A stretch of DNA of 64,000 nucleotides, from NCBI RefSeq assembly GCF_015354575.1, contig NZ_JACAFQ010000029.1:1-64000 (forward strand). Reading direction: 5' to 3'. The translations under genes were made by a program, and so were the position numbers. Below the pieces are notes generated by a model that was not told the origin of the DNA, did not search any database, and was given only the letters and a program-made list of their open reading frames with translations. How positions within the stretch are numbered: the stretch's first letter is position 1; each line of letters starts with the position of its first letter. This document shows positions 32,741 to 44,848 of this stretch, piece after piece. The stretch is from Pseudomonas sp. UFMG81 (lineage in GTDB: Bacteria > Pseudomonadota > Gammaproteobacteria > Pseudomonadales > Pseudomonadaceae).

Positions 32741-33130
32741 ATGGCAAAACCTGCTGCTCGTCCTCGTAAGAAAGTCAAAAAGACAGTGGTTGATGGCATC
32801 GCCCACATCCATGCGTCTTTCAACAACACCATCGTGACCATCACCGACCGTCAGGGCAACGCACTGTCCTGGGCTACTTCCGGTGGTTCGGGTTTCCGTG
32901 GTTCGCGCAAATCCACCCCGTTCGCAGCCCAGATCGCTGCTGAGCGTGCTGGTCAAGCTGCGCTGGAATATGGTCTGAAAAACCTCGACGTCAACGTCAA
33001 GGGTCCAGGTCCAGGTCGTGAGTCCGCCGTTCGTGCACTGAACAGCTGTGGCTACAAGATCGCCAGCATCACCGACGTGACGCCAATCCCGCATAACGGG
33101 TGCCGTCCGCCGAAGAAGCGCCGCGTGTAA
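32741..33130 (+). CDS. rpsK: 30S ribosomal protein S11
   Basis: S11 forms the platform cleft next to the E site. The 129 residues show [16 protein letters not shown] and [18 protein letters not shown], ending [18 protein letters not shown], the family C-terminus. The Asn in PHNG is a known isoaspartate site in E. coli S11. Confidence 0.98.
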
Positions 33131-33145
33131 TCAGGAGACAGAGAA

Positions 33146-33766
33146 ATGGCACGTTACATTGGTCCAAAATGCAAACTGTCTCGCCGTGAAGGCACTGACC
33201 TGTTCCTGAAGAGCGGCGTTCGCGCTCTGGAATCGAAGTGCAACATCGAAGCAGCCCCAGGTATCCACGGCCAGCGCCGTGGCCGTCAGTCCGACTACGG
33301 TACCCAGCTGCGCGAGAAACAAAAAGTCCGTCGTATCTACGGTGTACTGGAGCGTCAATTCCGCGGTTACTACCAAGCGGCTGCCTCGAAGAAAGGCGCC
33401 ACCGGTGAGAACCTGCTGCAGATGCTCGAGTGCCGTCTGGACAACGTCGTCTACCGTATGGGCTTCGGTTCCACCCGTTCCGAGTCCCGTCAGCTGGTTT
33501 CGCACAAAGCGATCAGCGTCAACGGCAAGACCGTGAACATTCCATCCTACCAAGTTCGTCCGGGTGACGTGGTCGCGGTTCGCGAGAAGTCGCTGAACCA
33601 GCTGCGCATTGTTCAAGCCCTTGAACTGTGCTCTCAGCGTGGCCGCGTTGAGTGGGTAGACGTGGATGCTGCTAAAAAGTCGGGCGTTTTCAAGAACGTT
33701 CCTGCTCGCAGCGACCTGTCCGCCGACATCAACGAAAACCTGATTGTCGAGCTCTACTCCAAGTAA
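33146..33766 (+). CDS. rpsD: 30S ribosomal protein S4
   Basis: S4 initiates 30S assembly, helps unwind mRNA, and represses the alpha operon in E. coli. The 206 residues start [18 protein letters not shown] and hold the S4 RNA-binding fold (about 96-160, [34 protein letters not shown]). It lacks the N-terminal four-cysteine zinc motif found in some S4 proteins; only isolated Cys residues are seen. Confidence 0.98.
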   Translation: MARYIGPKCKLSRREGTDLFLKSGVRALESKCNIEAAPGIHGQRRGRQSDYGTQLREKQKVRRIYGVLERQFRGYYQAAASKKGATGENLLQMLECRLDNVVYRMGFGSTRSESRQLVSHKAISVNGKTVNIPSYQVRPGDVVAVREKSLNQLRIVQALELCSQRGRVEWVDVDAAKKSGVFKNVPARSDLSADINENLIVELYSK

Positions 33767-33788
33767 GGGCTAGAAAATAGGTGCATCC

Positions 33789-34790
33789 ATGCAGATTTCG
33801 GTAAATGAGTTTCTGACACCCCGCCACATTGATGTGCAGGTTGTCAGTCCAACCCGCGCCAAGATCACGCTCGAGCCTCTCGAGCGTGGCTTCGGCCATA
33901 CCCTGGGCAACGCGCTGCGCCGCATCCTGTTGTCCTCCATGCCTGGCTGTGCAGTAGTCGAGGCCGAGATCGATGGCGTACTCCATGAGTACTCCGCGAT
34001 CGAAGGTGTACAGGAAGACGTCATTGAAATCCTGTTGAACCTGAAAGGCCTGGCTATCAAGCTGCACGGTCGTGACGAAGTTACGCTGACCTTGTCGAAA
34101 AAGGGTTCGGGGGTGGTTACCGCTGCCGATATTCAGCTGGATCACGATGTCGAGATCGTCAACCCCGATCACGTAATCGCGAACCTGGCGTCCAACGGCG
34201 CCCTGAACATGAAGCTCACTGTAGCTCGTGGTCGCGGTTACGAGCCGGCCGACTCCCGTCAGACCGACGAAGACGAAAGCCGCAGCATTGGCCGTCTCCA
34301 GCTGGACGCTTCGTTCAGCCCGGTGCGTCGTATCGCCTACGTGGTCGAGAACGCCCGTGTTGAACAGCGTACCAACCTGGACAAGCTGGTCATCGATCTG
34401 GAAACCAACGGTACCCTGGATCCTGAAGAGGCCATCCGTCGTGCCGCGACCATCCTGCAACAGCAGCTGGCCGCGTTCGTCGACCTCAAAGGTGACAGCG
34501 AGCCGGTTGTGGTCGAGCAGGAAGACGAGATCGATCCGATCCTGCTGCGCCCGGTTGACGACCTGGAACTGACCGTACGTTCGGCCAACTGCCTCAAGGC
34601 GGAGAACATCTACTACATCGGCGACCTGATTCAGCGTACCGAAGTAGAGCTGTTGAAGACTCCTAACCTGGGCAAGAAGTCCCTGACTGAAATCAAGGAC
34701 GTCCTGGCCTCCCGTGGTCTGTCTCTCGGCATGCGCCTCGACAACTGGCCGCCTGCAAGCCTTAAGAAAGACGACAAGGCGACTGCCTGA
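33789..34790 (+). CDS. rpoA: DNA-directed RNA polymerase alpha subunit
   Basis: Alpha dimerises to start polymerase assembly, and its C-terminal domain binds UP elements and activators. The 333 residues have the N-terminal domain (about 1-230, [29 protein letters not shown]) and the C-terminal domain (about 245-333, [29 protein letters not shown]), joined by a short linker. The Arg265-equivalent lies in VRSANCL. It follows rpsD after 22 bases. Confidence 0.98.
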
Positions 34791-34832
34791 TCGTCGTAAT
34801 CACCGAACGTTGTGTTTGGTAAGGAATGAATC

Positions 34833-35219
34833 ATGCGTCATCGTAAAAGTGGACGTCACCTGAGCCGTACCAGCTCTCACCGCAAAGCTATGTTCCAGAA
34901 CATGGCTGTGTCGCTGATCGAGCACGAGCTGATCAAAACCACCCTGCCGAAAGCCAAGGAACTGCGCCGCGTTGCCGAGCCGCTGATCACCCTGGCCAAG
35001 GAAGACAGCGTTGCCAACCGCCGTCTGGCCTTCGACCGTACTCGTTCGAAGTCCGCTGTTGGCAAACTGTTCAACGATCTGGGCAAGCGCTACGCCACCC
35101 GTCAGGGCGGCTACCTGCGTATCCTGAAGTGCGGTTTCCGCGCTGGCGACAACGCGCCTATGGCGTACGTCGAGCTGGTTGATCGTCCAGTTGGTGGTGC
35201 TGTAGAAGCCGCCGAGTAA
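34833..35219 (+). CDS. rplQ: 50S ribosomal protein L17
   Basis: L17 lies near the tunnel exit. The 128 residues begin [27 protein letters not shown], the family N-terminus. Last gene of the alpha operon, 42 bases after rpoA, with a clear terminator after it. Confidence 0.98.
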   Translation: MRHRKSGRHLSRTSSHRKAMFQNMAVSLIEHELIKTTLPKAKELRRVAEPLITLAKEDSVANRRLAFDRTRSKSAVGKLFNDLGKRYATRQGGYLRILKCGFRAGDNAPMAYVELVDRPVGGAVEAAE

Positions 35220-35239
35220 GACGTTCTGTCTGCTACAAA

Positions 35240-35268
35240 GAACCGGGCCTAGTGCCCGGTTTTTTGTT
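35240..35268 (+). terminator. Terminator after alpha operon
   Basis: AACCGGGC and GCCCGGTT form the stem around a CTAGT loop, followed by TTTTTG. It closes the ribosomal protein block. Confidence 0.93.
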
Positions 35269-35390
35269 GCCTGATGAATTGTCATTTTCTATTGATTCAA
35301 GTCATTCAATGAATTTGTTCCTGTAACGCTGCTCGACAATACTCTCTCCAAGCCGATTAGCCGGCCGTTCAAGCCCCATAAGGAGAGCCC

Positions 35391-36830
35391 ATGAGCAAGA
35401 TTCTCACCACCGCCAGCGGTGCACCTGTAGCCGATAACCAGAACTCCCGTTCCGCCGGCCCGCGCGGCCCGCTGCTGCTCGACGATTTCCACTTGCTCGA
35501 GAAGCTCGCTCATTTCAATCGTGAGAACATTCCTGAGCGGCGCGTGCACGCCAAAGGCTCTGGCGCCTACGGCACCTTTACCGTCACCCGCGATATCACC
35601 GCCTACACCAGTGCCAAGCTGTTCAGCGTCGTCGGCAAGCAGACCGAGACTTTCCTGCGTTTCTCCACCGTCGGCGGCGAGCGCGGTTCGGCTGACACCG
35701 AGCGTGATCCGCGCGGCTTCGCAGTCAAGTTCTACACCGAGGAAGGCAACTGGGACATCGTCGGCAACAACACCCCCGTGTTCTTCATTCGTGACCCGCT
35801 GAAATTCCCGGACTTTATCCACACCCAGAAGCGCCACCCGCAGAGCAACCTGAAGAACGCACAGATGATGTGGGACTTCTGGTCGCATTCGCCCGAGGCG
35901 CTGCACCAGGTCACCATTCTGTTCTCCGACCGTGGCATCCCGGATGGCTACCGGCACATGCACGGCTTCGGCAGCCACACCTACAGCCTGATCAACGACA
36001 AGGGCGAGCGCACTTGGGTCAAATGGCACTACAAGACCCAGCAGGGCATCAAGAACCTGGCGCCGGCCGAAGCCGCGCGCCTGGCCGGTACCGACCCTGA
36101 TTACGCCCAGCGCGACCTGTTCGAGGCCATCGAGCGTGGCGACTACCCGCGCTGGACCGTGTGCATTCAGGTGATGAGCGAAGCCGAGGCGGCGAACCGC
36201 CAGGAGAACCCGTTCGATGTGACCAAGACCTGGTCGCAGAAGGACTATCCGCTGATCGAGGTCGGTGTGCTGGAGCTCAACCGCAACCCGCTCAACTACT
36301 TCGCCGAAGTCGAGCAGGCCACCTTCGGCCCGAGCAACATGGTCCCGGGCGTTGGGCTGTCACCGGATCGAATGCTGCAAGGCCGGGTGTTCGCCTACGC
36401 CGATGCCCACCGCTACCGTGTGGGCACCAACCACCAGCATCTGCCGGTGAACGCAGCGCGCAGCCCGGTGCACAGCTACCAGCGCGATGGCTCGATGGCC
36501 ATGGGCAGCTACGGCAGCGCACCGAACTATGAACCCAACAGCTACAGCGATGCCCCCAAGCAATCGCCGCGGCACGCCGAACCTTCGCTGGCATTGAGTG
36601 GTGCGGCCGATCGCTACGATCACCGCGAAGACACCGACTACTACAGCCACGCCGGAGCGCTGTTCCGCCTGATGAGCGACGACCAGCAGGCACTGTTGAT
36701 CAGCAACATCGCAGGCACCATGGCCGGTGTCAGCGAAGACGTCATCCAGCGTCAATTGCAGCACTTCTTCAAGGCCGATCCGGCCTATGCGGAGGGTATT
36801 GCCAAAGCCTTGGGCATAACCCTCGCCTAA
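35391..36830 (+). CDS. katA: Monofunctional haem catalase KatA
   Basis: The enzyme converts hydrogen peroxide to water and oxygen. The 479 residues show the active-site His53 ([12 protein letters not shown]), the Asn126/127 of [13 protein letters not shown], and the haem-ligating Tyr336 in [12 protein letters not shown]. Length is that of small-subunit catalases such as P. aeruginosa KatA (482). No signal peptide is seen, so it is cytoplasmic. A leader of 170 bases separates it from rplQ; it carries AT-rich sequence (35271-35335) where an OxyR site could lie, but I could not define one. A ferritin-like gene follows, as in P. aeruginosa, where that partner supports KatA activity. Confidence 0.96.
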   Translation: MSKILTTASGAPVADNQNSRSAGPRGPLLLDDFHLLEKLAHFNRENIPERRVHAKGSGAYGTFTVTRDITAYTSAKLFSVVGKQTETFLRFSTVGGERGSADTERDPRGFAVKFYTEEGNWDIVGNNTPVFFIRDPLKFPDFIHTQKRHPQSNLKNAQMMWDFWSHSPEALHQVTILFSDRGIPDGYRHMHGFGSHTYSLINDKGERTWVKWHYKTQQGIKNLAPAEAARLAGTDPDYAQRDLFEAIERGDYPRWTVCIQVMSEAEAANRQENPFDVTKTWSQKDYPLIEVGVLELNRNPLNYFAEVEQATFGPSNMVPGVGLSPDRMLQGRVFAYADAHRYRVGTNHQHLPVNAARSPVHSYQRDGSMAMGSYGSAPNYEPNSYSDAPKQSPRHAEPSLALSGAADRYDHREDTDYYSHAGALFRLMSDDQQALLISNIAGTMAGVSEDVIQRQLQHFFKADPAYAEGIAKALGITLA

Positions 36831-36847
36831 CTCGAAGTGATAAGAAG

Positions 36848-36873
36848 AACCGCCCTCATTTGGGCGGTTTTTC
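36848..36873 (+). terminator. Terminator after katA
   Basis: AACCGCCC and GGGCGGTT form the stem around TCATTT and are followed by TTTC. The downstream bfr gene therefore probably has its own promoter in 36874-36990. Confidence 0.9.
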
Positions 36874-36993
36874 AATGAAAATCACTACGGTTTAGCCGAT
36901 TTTTTGCAGGCAATTGCGCATTTTCCCGTGACCATGGGCAAAAGCTGGTTCACACTATGAGGCATTGAAGCATTCACAGGGAGAAGCAGGGCG

Positions 36994-37458
36994 ATGCAAG
37001 GTCACCCGGACGTAATCAACTACCTCGTCATGTTGCTGAAGGGCGAACTGGCAGCACGCGATCAATACTTCATCCACTCGCGGATGTACGAAGACTGGGG
37101 CCTTGGCAAGCTCTACGAACGCATCAACCACGAAATGGAAGAAGAGACGCAGCACGCCGATGCCCTGATGCGCCGCATCCTCATGCTCGAAGGCACCCCC
37201 GACATGCGCGCTGACGATCTGGAAGTGGGCAAGACCGTGCCCGAGATGATCGAGGCCGACCTCAAGCTCGAGTACAAGGTCCGCGCCGCGCTGTGCAAGG
37301 GTATCGAGCTGTGCGAACTGCACAAGGACTACATCAGCCGCGACATCCTGCGGGCGCAGTTGGCCGATACAGAAGAAGATCACACCTACTGGCTTGAGAA
37401 ACAGCAGGGCCTGATCAAGGCGATCGGCCTGGAGAACTACCTGCAGTCGCAGATGTAA
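36994..37458 (+). CDS. Bacterioferritin-family iron storage protein lacking the haem-ligand methionine
   Basis: Ferritin-like cages oxidise Fe(II) and store it as a mineral core. The 154 residues are bacterioferritin-like ([20 protein letters not shown]). The ferroxidase residues Glu18, Glu51, His54, Glu94, Glu127 and His130 appear conserved in place by count. At position 52, where bacterioferritins have the haem-binding Met, there is Thr (EETQH). It is thus closer to P. aeruginosa FtnA (formerly BfrA), which also lies beside katA and is thought to feed iron for KatA. The symbol bfr would be misleading, so none is given. No haem is expected at the usual two-fold site. Confidence 0.9.
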   Translation: MQGHPDVINYLVMLLKGELAARDQYFIHSRMYEDWGLGKLYERINHEMEEETQHADALMRRILMLEGTPDMRADDLEVGKTVPEMIEADLKLEYKVRAALCKGIELCELHKDYISRDILRAQLADTEEDHTYWLEKQQGLIKAIGLENYLQSQM

Positions 37459-37471
37459 GTTATCCACAGCT

Positions 37472-37512
37472 AAAAAAAAGCCCCTGTCACTCACATGACA
37501 GGGGCTTTTTCA
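37472..37512. terminator. Bidirectional terminator between the ferritin gene and uvrA
   Basis: AAAAAAAAGCCCCTGTCA and TGACAGGGGCTTTTT form a perfect stem with an A-run on one side and a T-run on the other, between two convergent genes. It can end both transcripts. Confidence 0.95.
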
Positions 37513-37523
37513 TGGGCGCAAGG

Positions 37524-40358
<2,835 letters not shown>

Positions 40359-40487
40359 TACGGCCTCGCTCGGCGGGCATAAACAAGGAAGTATACGGCG
40401 CGCTGCCAGTACGCGGCAAAGCGTCGCGCAGATGCCGTCAGGGCGTCGGACTGATAGAATCGCCGCCGGTTCACACGAGGTTAATCC

Positions 40488-41882
40488 ATGCACGACACCC
40501 ACAACGAGCGCATGAGTGGCAGCGAAACCCGCGCCGCAAGCGGCCTAGCCCTGGTCTTTGCCTTTCGTATGCTGGGCATGTTCATGGTACTGCCCGTTCT
40601 CGCCACCTACGGCATGGACCTGGCCGGCGCCACCCCCGCGCTGATCGGCCTGGCCATCGGCGCCTACGGCCTCACCCAGGCCGTGCTGCAGATTCCTTTC
40701 GGGGTGATCTCCGACCGCATCGGCCGCCGCCCGGTGATCTACCTGGGCCTGGTGATCTTCGCCCTCGGCAGCGTGCTGGCGGCCCAGGCTGACTCGATCT
40801 GGGGCGTGATCGCCGGGCGCATCCTGCAGGGCGCCGGGGCGATTTCCGCGGCGGTCATGGCGCTGCTGTCCGACCTCACCCGCGAACAGCACCGCACCAA
40901 GGCCATGGCCATGATCGGCATGAGCATCGGCCTGTCGTTCGCCGTGGCGATGGTCGTCGGGCCGTTGCTGACCCGCGCCTTCGGCTTGTCAGGATTGTTC
41001 CTCGCCACCGCAGGACTCGCCCTGGTCGGGATCGCCCTGATTGCCTTCGTCGTGCCCAACACCCACAGGACATTGCAGCACCGCGAGTCCGGCGTCGCCC
41101 GCCAGGCCCTCGGCCCGACCCTGCGCCATCCGGACCTTCTGCGCCTGGATGTGGGCATCTTCGTGCTGCATGCCATCCTCATGGCCAGCTTCGTCGCACT
41201 GCCGCTGGCCTTCGTCGAGCGCGGCGGTCTGCCCAAGGAGCAGCACTGGTGGGTGTACCTGACCGCGTTGCTCGTTTCATTTTTTGCAATGGTCCCGTTC
41301 ATCATCTACGGCGAGAAGAAGCGCAAGATGAAACGCGTGCTGGTCGGTGCGGTCAGTGTATTGCTGCTGGTGGAGGTGTTCTTCTGGCAATGGGCTGACA
41401 ACTTGCGCGGACTGGTGATCGGCACCGTGGTATTCTTTACCGCATTCAACCTGCTGGAGGCATCCTTGCCTTCGCTGGTGAGCAAGGTGTCGCCCGCCGG
41501 CGGCAAAGGGACGGCGATGGGGGTGTACTCCACCAGCCAGTTCCTCGGCGCCGCGCTGGGAGGAATCATCGGTGGCTGGTTGTTCCAGCACGGTGGCCTG
41601 AGCATGGTGTTTCTTGGTTGTGCGGCCCTGTGCGCCGTGTGGTTGGTGACTGCACTGCGCATGAACGAGCCACCCTACGTGACCAGCCTGCGCATGCCGC
41701 TGACACCAGAGGCGGTCCGGGAAGCCGGGCTGACCGAACGCCTGCTGGCCGTGCCGGGTGTGACCGACGCCGTGGTGGTGGCAGAAGAAGCCGCCCTGTA
41801 CATCAAACTGGATACGAAAATTTTGGACCGTGCGACCCTCGAGCGTCTGGTGAACCCAGCCTCTTCGGCGTGCGAAGCCTAG
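40488..41882 (+). CDS. YajR-like major facilitator transporter
   Basis: A 464-residue inner-membrane carrier with about twelve hydrophobic spans. The motif-A loop is [18 protein letters not shown] (between spans 2 and 3). Uncommonly, a soluble C-terminal extension of about 60 residues ([22 protein letters not shown], roughly 420-460) resembles the ferredoxin-like YAM domain of E. coli YajR. The substrate is unknown. A stop-to-start gap of 9 bases joins it to ssb, so the two are probably cotranscribed. ATG at 40488 gives [15 protein letters not shown] before the first span; a start at Met9 (40512) is possible. Confidence 0.85.
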   Translation: MHDTHNERMSGSETRAASGLALVFAFRMLGMFMVLPVLATYGMDLAGATPALIGLAIGAYGLTQAVLQIPFGVISDRIGRRPVIYLGLVIFALGSVLAAQADSIWGVIAGRILQGAGAISAAVMALLSDLTREQHRTKAMAMIGMSIGLSFAVAMVVGPLLTRAFGLSGLFLATAGLALVGIALIAFVVPNTHRTLQHRESGVARQALGPTLRHPDLLRLDVGIFVLHAILMASFVALPLAFVERGGLPKEQHWWVYLTALLVSFFAMVPFIIYGEKKRKMKRVLVGAVSVLLLVEVFFWQWADNLRGLVIGTVVFFTAFNLLEASLPSLVSKVSPAGGKGTAMGVYSTSQFLGAALGGIIGGWLFQHGGLSMVFLGCAALCAVWLVTALRMNEPPYVTSLRMPLTPEAVREAGLTERLLAVPGVTDAVVVAEEAALYIKLDTKILDRATLERLVNPASSACEA

Positions 41883-41891
41883 GAGAACGTT

Positions 41892-42470
41892 ATGGCCCGT
41901 GGGGTTAACAAAGTCATTCTGGTCGGCACCTGCGGTCAGGATCCCGAAGTCCGCTACCTGCCCAACGGTAACGCCGTGACCAACCTGAGCCTGGCCACCA
42001 GCGAGCAGTGGACCGACAAGCAGTCGGGGCAGAAGGTCGAGCGTACCGAGTGGCACCGTGTGTCCATGTTCGGCAAGGTCGCCGAGATCGCCGGCGAGTA
42101 CCTGCGCAAAGGCTCGCAGGTGTACATCGAAGGCAAGCTGCAGACCCGCGAGTGGGAAAAAGACGGCATCAAGCGCTACACCACCGAGATCATCGTCGAC
42201 ATGCAGGGCACCATGCAGCTGCTCGGCGGCCGTCCGCAAAACCAGCAGCAGGGCGGTGACCCGTACACCCAGGGTGGCGGTCAGCAGCAGTACAACCAGG
42301 GTGGCGGCCAGCAGCAGTACAACCAGGGTGGCGGCCAGCAGCAGTACAACCAGGCCCCACGCCAGCAGGCCCCGCGCCCGCAGCAGGCGCCGCAGCGTCC
42401 TGCACCCCAGCAGCCGGCCCCGCAGCCAGCCGCTGACTTCGACAGCTTCGACGACGATATTCCGTTCTAA
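41892..42470 (+). CDS. ssb: Single-stranded DNA-binding protein
   Basis: SSB coats single-stranded DNA in replication and repair and recruits partners by its acidic tail. The 192 residues have the OB fold (1-112, [21 protein letters not shown]) and a low-complexity Gln/Gly/Pro linker with three exact copies of GGGQQQYNQ, then the tip FDDDIPF. Only the linker is longer than in other Pseudomonas proteins; the tail that binds RecQ, PriA and others is intact. It ends the uvrA-MFS-ssb block with a terminator after it. Confidence 0.97.
   Translation: MARGVNKVILVGTCGQDPEVRYLPNGNAVTNLSLATSEQWTDKQSGQKVERTEWHRVSMFGKVAEIAGEYLRKGSQVYIEGKLQTREWEKDGIKRYTTEIIVDMQGTMQLLGGRPQNQQQGGDPYTQGGGQQQYNQGGGQQQYNQGGGQQQYNQAPRQQAPRPQQAPQRPAPQQPAPQPAADFDSFDDDIPF
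42273..42353 (+). repeat. Three 27-bp tandem repeats in ssb linker
   Basis: Units 42273-42299, 42300-42326 and 42327-42353 each encode GGGQQQYNQ. The second and third are identical and the first differs at one third position. In-frame, so slippage here changes only linker length. Confidence 0.95.
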
Positions 42471-42530
42471 GCACCAATTGCACAAACCCCTGAAAGTTAC
42501 TTTGAGGGGAGTGCTCAGCGGGTTGACGTA

Positions 42531-42566
42531 GAATCCCTGGCTCTTAACGAGCCAGGGATTTTTATT
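42531..42566 (+). terminator. Terminator after ssb
   Basis: AATCCCTGGCTC and GAGCCAGGGATT form a 12-bp stem around TTAAC, followed by TTTATTTG, 60 bases after the ssb stop. Confidence 0.93.
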
Positions 42567-42788
42567 TGCCTGAATGGTGTGCTCTTTTAGTGTGCTGCTG
42601 GCCTTGAAGCGCATAGCGGCGCGGGTTCAAGCGGGGTGGCCCCGAGCCACGCATGCGTTTTGCCTCTGACATTTGGGTTTGGTAGAGTCCGCGCTGCGGT
42701 TCAGATGCAGGGTATCCCCATGGGGAGCATGGGCGCCGCGCAATAAGAAAGTGCCAATAAGTTCCATCACGCCAACATCGAGATACTC
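42567..42788 (+). other. Intergenic leader before the glycan cluster
   Basis: Together with the ssb terminator this is a 318-base gap. It holds one likely promoter (42660-42688), the palindrome TCCCCATGGGGA near 42715-42726 and no credible gene. A 30-codon ORF at 42573 has no ribosome-binding site or recognisable product. The spacing of 100 bases between the candidate -10 and the first ATG leaves room for a short untranslated leader. Confidence 0.5.
42660..42688 (+). promoter_or_regulatory. Candidate promoter of the glycan cluster
   Basis: TTGCCT (42660-42665), 17 bases and TAGAGT (42683-42688), about 100 bases upstream of the first gene. Hexamers are fair, not strong. Confidence 0.45.
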
Positions 42789-44456
42789 ATGCAAATTGTC
42801 ATCCCAATGTCGGGATTTGGGGAGCGCTTCCGTCGCGCAGGCTACACCGTACCCAAGCCTCTAGTTGAAATTGATGGAAAACCGATCATTGGGCATGTAA
42901 TCGACATGTTTCCGGGTGAGCACGACTTTCTGTTCATCTGCAATGAAGACCATCTGCGTCATCCTGAATATCAGATGGAGGCCACGCTTCGCCGCCTGTG
43001 CCCAACGGGTCGTATCGAGTCGATCCCGGCTCACAAGCTGGGGCCGATCAATGCAGTGCGCCAGGTCGAGCACTTGCTGGACCCGGAACGGCCCGTGGTC
43101 GTCAACTACTGTGATTTCACCTGCTACTGGGACTGGCCTCACTTCAAGCAGTTCGTCAGAAGCAGTGGCTGCGCCGGGGCCATTCCGGCCTACAAGGGGT
43201 TTCATCCGCACAGTCTGGGCAGTACCAATTACGCTTACATTCGCGAGGCGAATGGCTGGATCACCGACATTCAGGAAAAGCAGCCCTACACGGATAACCG
43301 CATGGACGAATACGCCTCCAGCGGTACCTACTACTTCTCCTCGGCGCGCCTGATGAGCAAGTCGTTCAGGCACGCCATGGACGAGGATCTCAACGTCGGC
43401 GGTGAGTACTACGTCAGCCTGGCGTACAAAGCGTTGTTCAAGGACGCCCTGCCGGTTGCGGTGTACCCCTTGCAGCACTTCATGCAGTGGGGCACGCCTG
43501 ATGATGTCGCCGAGTACCTGGGCTGGTCCAAGGCCTTCCGGGGCATGGCTGAGGTTGTGCAAGGGGCAGCGGCAAGAGGCAGCCTGGTCATCCCGATGGC
43601 GGGCCTGGGGCAGCGTTTCGCGCGGGAAGGTTATGACCTCACCAAGCCGCTGATCCCGGTTTCGGGAAAACCCATGGTCATCCAGGCAACGGATGACTTG
43701 CCGAAGGGCGAGCATCACGCCTTCGTATTGCGCCAGGACATGCCGGGTGTCGAACACATCAGCGCGACGCTCAGCAGCACATATCCACAGGCCGTCATCA
43801 AGTCTATCCCGGGTGTCACCGAGGGCCAGGCCTGTACCGCGCTGATCGGGCTCGACGCATTGGCCGAGACGGTTGCAGATGTTGCTGGCCCCGTGACGTT
43901 TGGTGCATGCGACAACGGCGCACTCTACTCGATGTCCAGGTTGCAGGCATTGATGGACGACGCCAGCGTCGACGTCATTGTCTGGGGTGTGCGCGGCCAC
44001 GCCAATGCCGTGCGCCATCCACAGATGTTCGGCTGGATTGACAGTGAGCAAGGGCTGATCAAGCGGATTTCGGTCAAGACACCGCTCGGCCAGCCCGCTA
44101 CGGATCCCGTGGTGCTGGGGACGTTCACCTTCCGGGAAGCCGAAGGGTTCAGGCGTGTCGTCGACCGTCTGATCGACGCGAATGACCGAATCAACGGCGA
44201 GTTCTACATCGACTCCTGTATCAACCATGCCATTGCGCTGGGGCTCAAGTGCGTCCTGTTCGAAGTCGACGCATTCCTGTCCTGGGGCACCCCCAATGAC
44301 CTGCGTACGTTTGAGTACTGGCAGTCATGCTTCCACAAGTGGGCAAGCCACCCATACCGTCTCGAGCTCGACACCCGAGTGCCCGAGGCAAGCGTCGCGA
44401 CACTTGAGGAACACTACCGGGCGCAGGTCCCCGTCGTGCCAGGCCCACAGGCATGA
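42789..44456 (+). CDS. Two-domain sugar nucleotidyltransferase
   Basis: The protein has two nucleotidyltransferase domains in tandem. The first (about 1-240) opens IVIPMSGFGERFRRAGY with KPLVEIDGKP, the second (about 264-525) opens LVIPMAGLGQRFAREGY with KPLIPVSGKP. Both keep the G-x-G-x-R-F loop, the KPL lysine, an Asp in the metal-binding position (NYCDFTCYWD; GACDNGALYS) and a QWGTPDD / SWGTPND segment near the end. Enzymes of this fold activate sugar phosphates with NTP; the substrate is not clear. The 555 residues are about twice a normal single-domain enzyme. Last base overlaps the next start by four bases. Codon use is a little less GC-rich than neighbouring core genes. Confidence 0.85.
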   Translation: MQIVIPMSGFGERFRRAGYTVPKPLVEIDGKPIIGHVIDMFPGEHDFLFICNEDHLRHPEYQMEATLRRLCPTGRIESIPAHKLGPINAVRQVEHLLDPERPVVVNYCDFTCYWDWPHFKQFVRSSGCAGAIPAYKGFHPHSLGSTNYAYIREANGWITDIQEKQPYTDNRMDEYASSGTYYFSSARLMSKSFRHAMDEDLNVGGEYYVSLAYKALFKDALPVAVYPLQHFMQWGTPDDVAEYLGWSKAFRGMAEVVQGAAARGSLVIPMAGLGQRFAREGYDLTKPLIPVSGKPMVIQATDDLPKGEHHAFVLRQDMPGVEHISATLSSTYPQAVIKSIPGVTEGQACTALIGLDALAETVADVAGPVTFGACDNGALYSMSRLQALMDDASVDVIVWGVRGHANAVRHPQMFGWIDSEQGLIKRISVKTPLGQPATDPVVLGTFTFREAEGFRRVVDRLIDANDRINGEFYIDSCINHAIALGLKCVLFEVDAFLSWGTPNDLRTFEYWQSCFHKWASHPYRLELDTRVPEASVATLEEHYRAQVPVVPGPQA

Positions 44457-44848
44457 TGAGGCGAGAGGCTCTGGTGTTCCTGGTGGTGGGGAGCCTGACG
44501 GTGCTGGTCGATTTCCTGAGCTATCGCGGTCTGGCCAGCGCTGGGTGGTTGCCTGTCGACTGGGCAAAAGGTGTCGGTTTTCTGGTGGGCACCGTGTTCG
44601 CCTACTTTGCCAACCGCTTCTGGACGTTCAATGCCAAGGTGCCCGCGCAGGGTAGTGTGGGGCGATTCGTGTGCCTGTATGCCTGCACCCTGTTGGCAAA
44701 CATAGCCATCAACCGCCTCGCGCTGTCGACGCTGGGGGGCATCGTTCCGCTCGCCTTCGTCCTGGCGACAGGGGTATCGGCAGTGCTCAACTTCCTGGGC
44801 ATGAAGTTCTTTGTCTTCAAGACAAGTAGTCCCGAGGGGGCGCTATGA
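44453..44848 (+). CDS. GtrA-family membrane protein
   Basis: The 131 residues hold four hydrophobic spans, with ANRFWTFNAK between spans 2 and 3 and GMKFFVFK at the end, as in the GtrA/DPMS-partner family. In Shigella phages GtrA flips undecaprenyl-phosphate-glucose across the inner membrane. Together with the next gene this suggests a lipid-linked sugar donor. ATG at 44453 overlaps the preceding stop; ATG at 44456 is nearly equal. Overlaps the next start too (ATGA at 44845). Confidence 0.88.
   Translation: MMRREALVFLVVGSLTVLVDFLSYRGLASAGWLPVDWAKGVGFLVGTVFAYFANRFWTFNAKVPAQGSVGRFVCLYACTLLANIAINRLALSTLGGIVPLAFVLATGVSAVLNFLGMKFFVFKTSSPEGAL

Noticed and set aside
35270-35390. OxyR site upstream of katA
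   Set aside because: AT-rich with partial CTAT/ATTG half-sites only; not enough to call.
36874-36993. A promoter for the ferritin-like gene
   Set aside because: A promoter is expected after the katA terminator, but no pair of hexamers with good spacing could be chosen.
40359-40487. LexA box in the uvrA/MFS intergenic gap
   Set aside because: No CTGT-N8-ACAG pattern found; only TAGAAT near 40455, with a poor -35.
42573-42665. A 30-codon ORF before the glycan cluster
   Set aside because: No ribosome-binding site and no recognisable product; it overlaps the candidate -35 box.
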